A stretch of DNA of 64,000 nucleotides, from assembly GCA_019096195.1 (NCBI GenBank), contig JAGTXK010000106.1:1-64000 (forward strand), written 5' to 3'. Under the pieces are notes generated by a model. The model was not told the origin of the DNA. It ran no database searches and was given only the letters and a program-made list of their open reading frames with translations. The translations under genes and the position numbers were made by a program. The stretch is from Boletus sp. NGJ. Taxonomy: Eukaryota > Basidiomycota > Agaricomycetes > Boletales > Boletaceae. Below, piece by piece: positions 58,323-64,000 of this stretch. Numbering within the stretch: the stretch's first letter is position 1; each line of letters opens with the position of its first letter.

Positions 58323-59398
58323 CTTGTGTCTCCAAAAGAATAAAGCTAAGTTGAAATGGTCAGAATGTCTGTCCTATGCGTGAAACTCGAGTCGGAAAGA
58401 AGGGATTTCTAGACGGGATTGGCACTATTTATATCTCAGGTTAGGTTACCATCTGAACACTGGCCAAGGCCTAGCCTCTGCTTTGGGTAGGAGGACGGCA
58501 CAAGCGGAATGTGAAAAAAAAAAAGGCGAATTTCAAATTTATTTTATCAGGTAGCTAATCTCCTTTGACCGTTCCATCTAGTACTCAAATGACAATAAGT
58601 ATCCTACCTCATTATTAAAACACTGTTGACTTAACCTGTTCAACGATCTGCTTTGAGTGCAGGGGGGGGGGGGCGGAATTCAAGGGAAAATGGATGTCGA
58701 TGTCGACGTCGTGTGAATCTGTCAAACATTCATTCACCGCCTAACATTAAGTTGGGGACCCTCACAGATTGTAGGCAGTGTCTCTGATCAAGAAGATTGA
58801 CTTTATTAGGAGTTAATGACCCTGGCACATACACTTATTTCCAAAGTGGACATTCAGAATACTCTACCCTATATAGAATGGGTCAGGATCACCAGAAAGA
58901 TCACATAATGGGGTGTCAATAATGGAAAGGAGAAGGATATTATCTCAGGACACTACTGAGTGGAGTGATGGTCTAGCTCTAACCTAACAGGGCATGTGGA
59001 GGGACAGGCATCATCGACAGTTGGGATGTGAGTGTCACAGACCGGGAACACTTGCTGTCATGCCAACTGCATGTGGAACACTGGGAAGGAGAAATGGAAT
59101 CCTTGGAGAAATTGACAGAATCTATGAAGGGGCTAGAATTGCCCAGGACAGCAGTTCTGAGGTGGTAGTCCCAGAACCTGTGGAAGGGCGGAGGAAATGT
59201 CCGGAGGTATCTTCAGAACCTGTAGTTCTGGGTTGAGTCTCCGGGATCGGAACCACCAGAGCCGGAACGGTTCGGGACTTGGTTTACGGGTGAATAAAGT
59301 TAGAAATGAACGATCTGTATTTACATTAGTTCGGGACACCGTGTATAGACAGCTAATATGGTAGACCTAAGGGGGTGGATTATAGTCTACTTTAGTGT
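58323..59398. other. Intergenic stretch with poly-A and poly-G runs
   Basis: Contains an A-run near 58517 and a 10-G run near 58662. A TTCCG-type cluster lies at about 59150-59285. No gene supported. Confidence 0.4.
59150..59285. repeat. TTCCG/CGGAA-type repeat cluster
   Basis: Words CAGTTCTGAGG, CAGAACCTGTGG, TCCGGAGG, ATCGGAAC, CCGGAACGG and TTCGGGAC within ~135 bp. Diverged compared with other clusters. Confidence 0.5.
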
Positions 59399-62300
59399 CT
59401 AGCCCTGCCTAGCCTTCCCCTTACCACGGTTCCGAGTGACACCCTTGAAACGCCCCATTCCTCCGGGAATAAGAGGAGTACCGCTGATGTCTTCTATCAA
59501 TGGAGGCCGGCGGGAGTTGGAGGGACTTGCTATTGCAGGTGTCCCATTGTCATTGTGTTTGCATTGGCGTGGCCTCACACCCGGTGTCATTCTTACAGCG
59601 CCGTGTGATTTGGAACTTGAAGGGAGTGATTGGGAAGGAGGTGATGGGGGTGACACGGGTGAGGAAGCGCGAGTAAGGGAGGAGGGAGGAGGGCTGGACA
59701 TGGGCGAGGAAGTGTGAGTAAAGGAGGAGGGAGGAGGGCTGGACATGGATGATGAGGGACCGGTTTCCCACTCCAGTTCAGCAAACTGGTCCAACTCATC
59801 TGAATCCACTTGCTGCGTAGAGGATTGCATGACATCAAGGAGAGGATCGTTGTCCGGGTTCCAAGAAAGCTCAGGTTCAGGGTTGATGTCAACATCAAAA
59901 AGGCTCAAGGGTGAAGAAGGTGACCTGAAATTCGGTGATGGGGCGGAAGGAGTGGGAATGGGAATGGGAATGGGAATGGGAGGTGGGGTAAAGGCGGGAG
60001 TAGATATTGCAGAAGTGGAAGGAGGAGGAGGAGGAAGAGGTGGGAGGGCCAGAACAAAAGTGGAAGTGGACGAAAGATGGGTGGTGGTGGTAGTAGCGAT
60101 ACTCATAGCAGAATGGGTGAGAGTAGTAGGCAGGGTTGAGATGGTAAAACCGGTTATATTCTCTGGCTGAGCGAGTGCTTCTTCACGCAGCTTTCCCTTT
60201 CCCTTTCCTTTCTTGGCAATAGGAACGGGAGTGATTGCCACCACCGCCTTGGCATGCTTGGGTTTCCGCTGGGCATGCTCAGCTGGGGTGGGGGAGGTCT
60301 CTGCGGGACGTTTGCTAGAGGTATGTGGGGGAGCATGGGACTCATTAAGTGTGGTCCCTCAGGACTTGCGGCCATCACGTTTATCACGTGGCCGCGTGTC
60401 TAGTGCCGGCAAACCTTTATCCGGTTCCGGATCGGAATGGTTGGAATCGGCCAGCGCTGAAGTGACGAGATCTCTGTCATTAGATTCGCCATTGAATAAG
60501 GCCACTGTGGTGTGTGTGAGCAGAGGAGAAGATAAAATGGTAGTGTATATACGGACGGGCTTTGTCATTGAGACCAACGAAGGCAAGGTGGAGCATGCCT
60601 TTGTCGAATGCGATATTGTTGAGGAACACATCGGGGGTTCCTCGGGCGACAAGGCGATAGAAGTGAACCTGCTTCTATTGAGGGTATCTGTATATGTGAC
60701 CACGCAATTGTTCGTCGTCAAGCATGGACCAGAGGGTATCCTGCAGGGTTAGATGAGGGTCAATATTGATGGAATCTATGGAACAAAGGTCTGACCGCAA
60801 CGACCATGATATTAGCAGATGCGAGGTTAAGACCGATGGTGCCGACCATGGAGAGAATAAGAACACGAGCTCCAGTAGTGTGATTTGAGGACCTGAACTC
60901 ATTGAGAACAAGCTTATGCTTGTTCGGATGCATCTTTCCATGCAATTCGAGCGCCTGGATACCATACAAAGCCAATACCTAGATCAAGGCAGTAATTAGA
61001 AAAGAGCAAGGAGATTCATGGGGAAACATAGGTTACATCACAAATAGCTGCGTTGGAAGAAGGGAATGCAGAAAAGATGACTATGCGATCAGAGTCGACA
61101 TGCTCTGCCTCGACCGCTATCTCCGACGTATTTACCTCAATGGATCGAGCATCACTACAAATCTTGAGCGGTGGAGCATTGTCAATCTTGAGGTGATGGT
61201 CTACTATTTGGGTGAGAATATCTAATTTGGTAGAGGCCTTGCCCTTCCATTCGACGAGGGAAGTTGGTTTTTGCCAACCATCGGTGCCACAAGGGTTCAT
61301 GTGAGGATGGAGGAGTCCACGGCGAAATTCAATGTAAAAGTTCTGAATATAAATATATATGAGCAAGGATGAACGATAAAATTGTGGAGGCAAAGGGATG
61401 AGGACATCCGGGTTTGGATTCGGATTGGATTCGGAAAGCCCAGTTCCGATAGCTCCGGAACCATCGGAACCTGGGTCGAAGTAAAAGATACGGTGGATGC
61501 AAGGTGATGAGCCCACCTTTCCTGTTCCAACAAGTGTGGTTAGGGGAGTTTGCTCTATAATTTGATCGGTGAGCAAGTTTAATTCCCTCCACTCCCAATC
61601 ATGTAGCTCTATGAGCATGACATGTTCACGGTACAGCCTCATGCTAAATATCTTCCGACCTAGGTAATCTACGGAATCAAGAGTGCGACGGATGACATGC
61701 AAAGAAAAAACTTCTCTAAGCCAGGGGATGTATTTCTGGAGCTTGGGATAAAGCTCTGTCTTCATCGGATCATGAGGATCATTCCTAGAAAAGAGTTTTC
61801 TGAGGTGTTCGGCGGTATTTTCTGATTCACACTCAGCTTTGCGATCTCTTGCCTGGGCTCTATTCAATTCCTTTGTCATAGAATCATATGCCACCTTGTC
61901 AGAGAACTGTTGGATTCCCATGACATGGCCCATGATCCATAGATCCTAATATGGCAGCGATCAATCAACGATCAATTACAACAAAAAGAGCAACATATGG
62001 AGGGTTAGGAGAATACTGACCTGCAATTTGGTCATGACTGGGGTAGCGGTCATGGCGATGGTGTTGGTGGACATGGCACGCAGGGCACAGGCTGCAGTGT
62101 GCAACTTGTTGAGTTTGCGTGCAGCATGGGCCTCATCCATAATCATGGCGAGATATTGACAACCATACAATGTAGTTGACACTCGGGATGGATATGCAGA
62201 AGCTTTTCTAAGTTCATCTCCAACATTGCGAAAGATGTCCATGAATATTACCGATGCATCATCTTGGAGTGCCTGGAAAAGATGGGAAAGAGTCAGAGAA

Positions 62301-64000
62301 TTGAAGGAAAAATCGGAAGTGGGCTCGAAGAAAAAGAGGCTGAAGGATCTCAGTTGGGACAGGGGAGTCAATAGAATGATACATCATAAGACTTATGCTC
62401 TCTGTGGCGAGTATGATACGGTGACAGAGTTCATGATTACTCTTGGTGAAAACGTCGTTCCACCACCCTTTCCGACTTCCGAGCTTTCCGGTATAAGGGA
62501 ACAAATCGAATGTGCCCCGTTTAAGGAATCGTTCAATCTCCCTTGTCCACTGGTGAAGGAGATTTACAGGGCAGATGATCACAAAGGGCTGGTTCGGTAT
62601 ATTTTCCCCTTTCTGACCCTGCCATTGCCGGCCACCTGCAGTCACTATGTCAATTTCGTTGATCATGGAAGCACAGATCAAGACATACTGAAGGCGCCAG
62701 GGAAGGTCTGATTTTTCTCAAAGAAATGGCGATAGAATGCAAGACAAGCAATGAAGCCTATAACCTGAAACGTCTTCCCTATGCCTACGCCATCCATGAG
62801 TAGGACAGGTTCATTCTGGAACACCCTCTCCAACATCCTATATATTCCGATCAGCTGGTGCCACCGCGGTTCCAACACATCCCAAGGACTGTTCTCAGAG
62901 GCTAGCCATTTTTCACCTTCATCACTCCAAGGATCAATAGTGCCATCCAGATCCACATAAGCCTGGAAAAAAGGAAGAGCCGTGGTATCTTTGAGCCCCA
63001 GAAAAGTCCATAGCTCGAGTTCCGAGAGTTCCGAGAGTTCCTCGGTCCCCTCCTTCCAAGGAAAGTCGATAGCCTTTGCTTCCAGAAGTTCCACGTTGGC
63101 GGTCACATCCTCAGGGGCGATATTTTCCAAAGCAACTTTGAGGAGCTGCTCAATATCGCGTACATCGTTCTCGGAAGCCAAACGTTTAAGCGCGTCCCGG
63201 AGAACCTTCGGGAGCTCTGGGTGGAATTAAGCGCAATCATGGTCCATGCTCAGTAACCAGATTATGGAAGAAAGCTATATGACTCACTGTCCACCTCATC
63301 TAGCTTTCCATCATCATTATGTGCAGCCGCCAGCATCACCTCCAGTGTTTTCTGCTGGGTCTTAAGTTCCTCAATACTCTTTTGATCCTGGTAGCGTGCA
63401 CGGATGGTCAGGACCCTTCGGAGCCGACTGAGATAAGCCTTGATCATCTTGACACCGGGGGTGGTGCCTTCCTGCGTGATGGCTGAAAAGTGGAATCATA
63501 CATCACTCTGTATGAGGAATATAAACATACCCCACTCACCTAACCATTCTTCTTGCAGCGCTAACTCATCCTTTTCCAACTGTTTGGATTCCCGGGACAA
63601 ACCCTTCCGGTATCTATGCCAGGTCTGAACTATGAGAACGTTGATGAATTGCTTGACCTCCATCTTCAGAAAGTTGACATCTTCATCCCGGTAGGCTGAT
63701 TCACCAAGAAGAGCATGTGCGAGGGGCATGGTAATGATGTGTGTGACCTGAGCATCATCTAGACTCGGTAACTGAATCGCAACCTTAGACGTGGACATGT
63801 AGCAGAAAGAAGGAAACATATTCACTTTTCGTGTGTTAGCCCGTGCGAGGGTATCATATGGGGAGCATTTATATTCTGTGAACACCTCATCAATCCGACG
63901 ATTCATCTTCCATCTTCTTCCCCAATTTTCTTGAACCCACTTGTTCCATTGAGACCGACCGATGCTGTCATTGTCGCTAAAGGTTCGTGACGAGTATTTC
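59399..64000 (-). pseudogene. SNF2-type helicase/ATPase, partial at right edge, with in-frame stops
   Basis: The gene is transcribed leftward and its 5' end lies beyond the window. Order of motifs: N-terminal helices, Walker A LLMDGVGIGKTFQV (about 62765-62810), VIICPVNLLHQW, DEAHAARKLNKLH (motif II, about 62100-62135), MTATPVMTKLQ, IIEQTPL, then helicase C with ALELHGKMHPNKH, TIGLNLASAN, RYPQ and VARGTPDVFLNNIAF. The order is that of SNF2 family ATPases. Two stops fall in otherwise open frames: TAG at 60675-60677 after RYPQ, and TGA at 60359-60361 after RDGRKS. Downstream of the second, the same frame stays open for ~310 codons of Ser/Pro/Thr-rich tail. A TTCCG cluster (61405-61480) sits inside an exon, or in an unrecognised intron. 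Confidence 0.7.
61405..61480. repeat. TTCCG/CGGAA repeat cluster inside the helicase gene
   Basis: Contains CATCCGGG, ATTCGGAA, GTTCCGAT, CTCCGGAACC and ATCGGAACC. If exonic, it would encode a Gly/Ser/Asp/Pro-rich insert between conserved helicase blocks. Confidence 0.6.

Noticed and set aside
58660-58675. Long G run
   Set aside because: Simple homopolymer with no flanking structure.
1-64000. tRNA, rRNA, CRISPR array, riboswitch or bacterial-type operon
   Set aside because: None seen by eye on either strand; spliced genes and mobile elements point to a fungal nuclear genome.

Overview
The window reads as nuclear DNA of a filamentous basidiomycete, most likely an Agaricomycete. The support is short GT-AG introns (about 45-75 nt) that keep frames open, a Ty3 chromovirus, a fungal tyrosine-recombinase relic, a PIF/Harbinger relic, a Crinkler-type protein with a kinase domain, and several large proteins of kinds I associate with mushroom-forming fungi. 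All assignments are by eye; no search was run.

Layout. 1-9 kb: two diverged, inverted copies of a Cys-rich (Zn2Cys6-like) gene, with an 82-residue intron-containing gene and another small gene between them. 9-30.5 kb: repeat-rich, mostly AT-rich and gene-poor. It holds an old Ty3 remnant, a duplicated ~960-bp repeat, a PIF/Harbinger relic with an ATAGT cluster, a structurally complete but coding-broken Ty3 chromovirus (18886-25591, 673-bp LTRs, 5-bp target duplication), a tyrosine-recombinase relic, a 48-bp minisatellite and a second tandem array. 30.5-64 kb: gene-dense. In order it holds a Ras relic, a Crinkler-header/kinase gene, a Cys-rich coiled-coil gene, a JmjC-type oxygenase gene with one in-frame stop, a large conserved Agaricomycete-type gene, a second Cys-rich gene, DPM3, a broken medium-chain reductase, three genes sharing an unfamiliar helical domain (one fused to a sirtuin), an intact 892-residue protein and a SNF2-type helicase that runs off the right edge.

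Most notable points. (1) A ~75-residue helical domain with FH(I/M)K and YHL signatures occurs in three neighbouring genes at 48.0-53.3 kb and is spliced in frame onto a sirtuin. (2) Short clusters of TTCCG/CGGAA repeats are scattered through the right half, both between genes and inside exons. (3) The chromovirus primer-binding site is an exact 11-base complement of an internal LTR stretch, as in self-priming Tf1-like elements.

Function. DPM3 is the only clear housekeeping gene. The sirtuin, SNF2 helicase, JmjC protein and Cys-rich coiled-coil proteins suggest chromatin or DNA transactions, but I see no operon-like logic, and several genes here are decaying.
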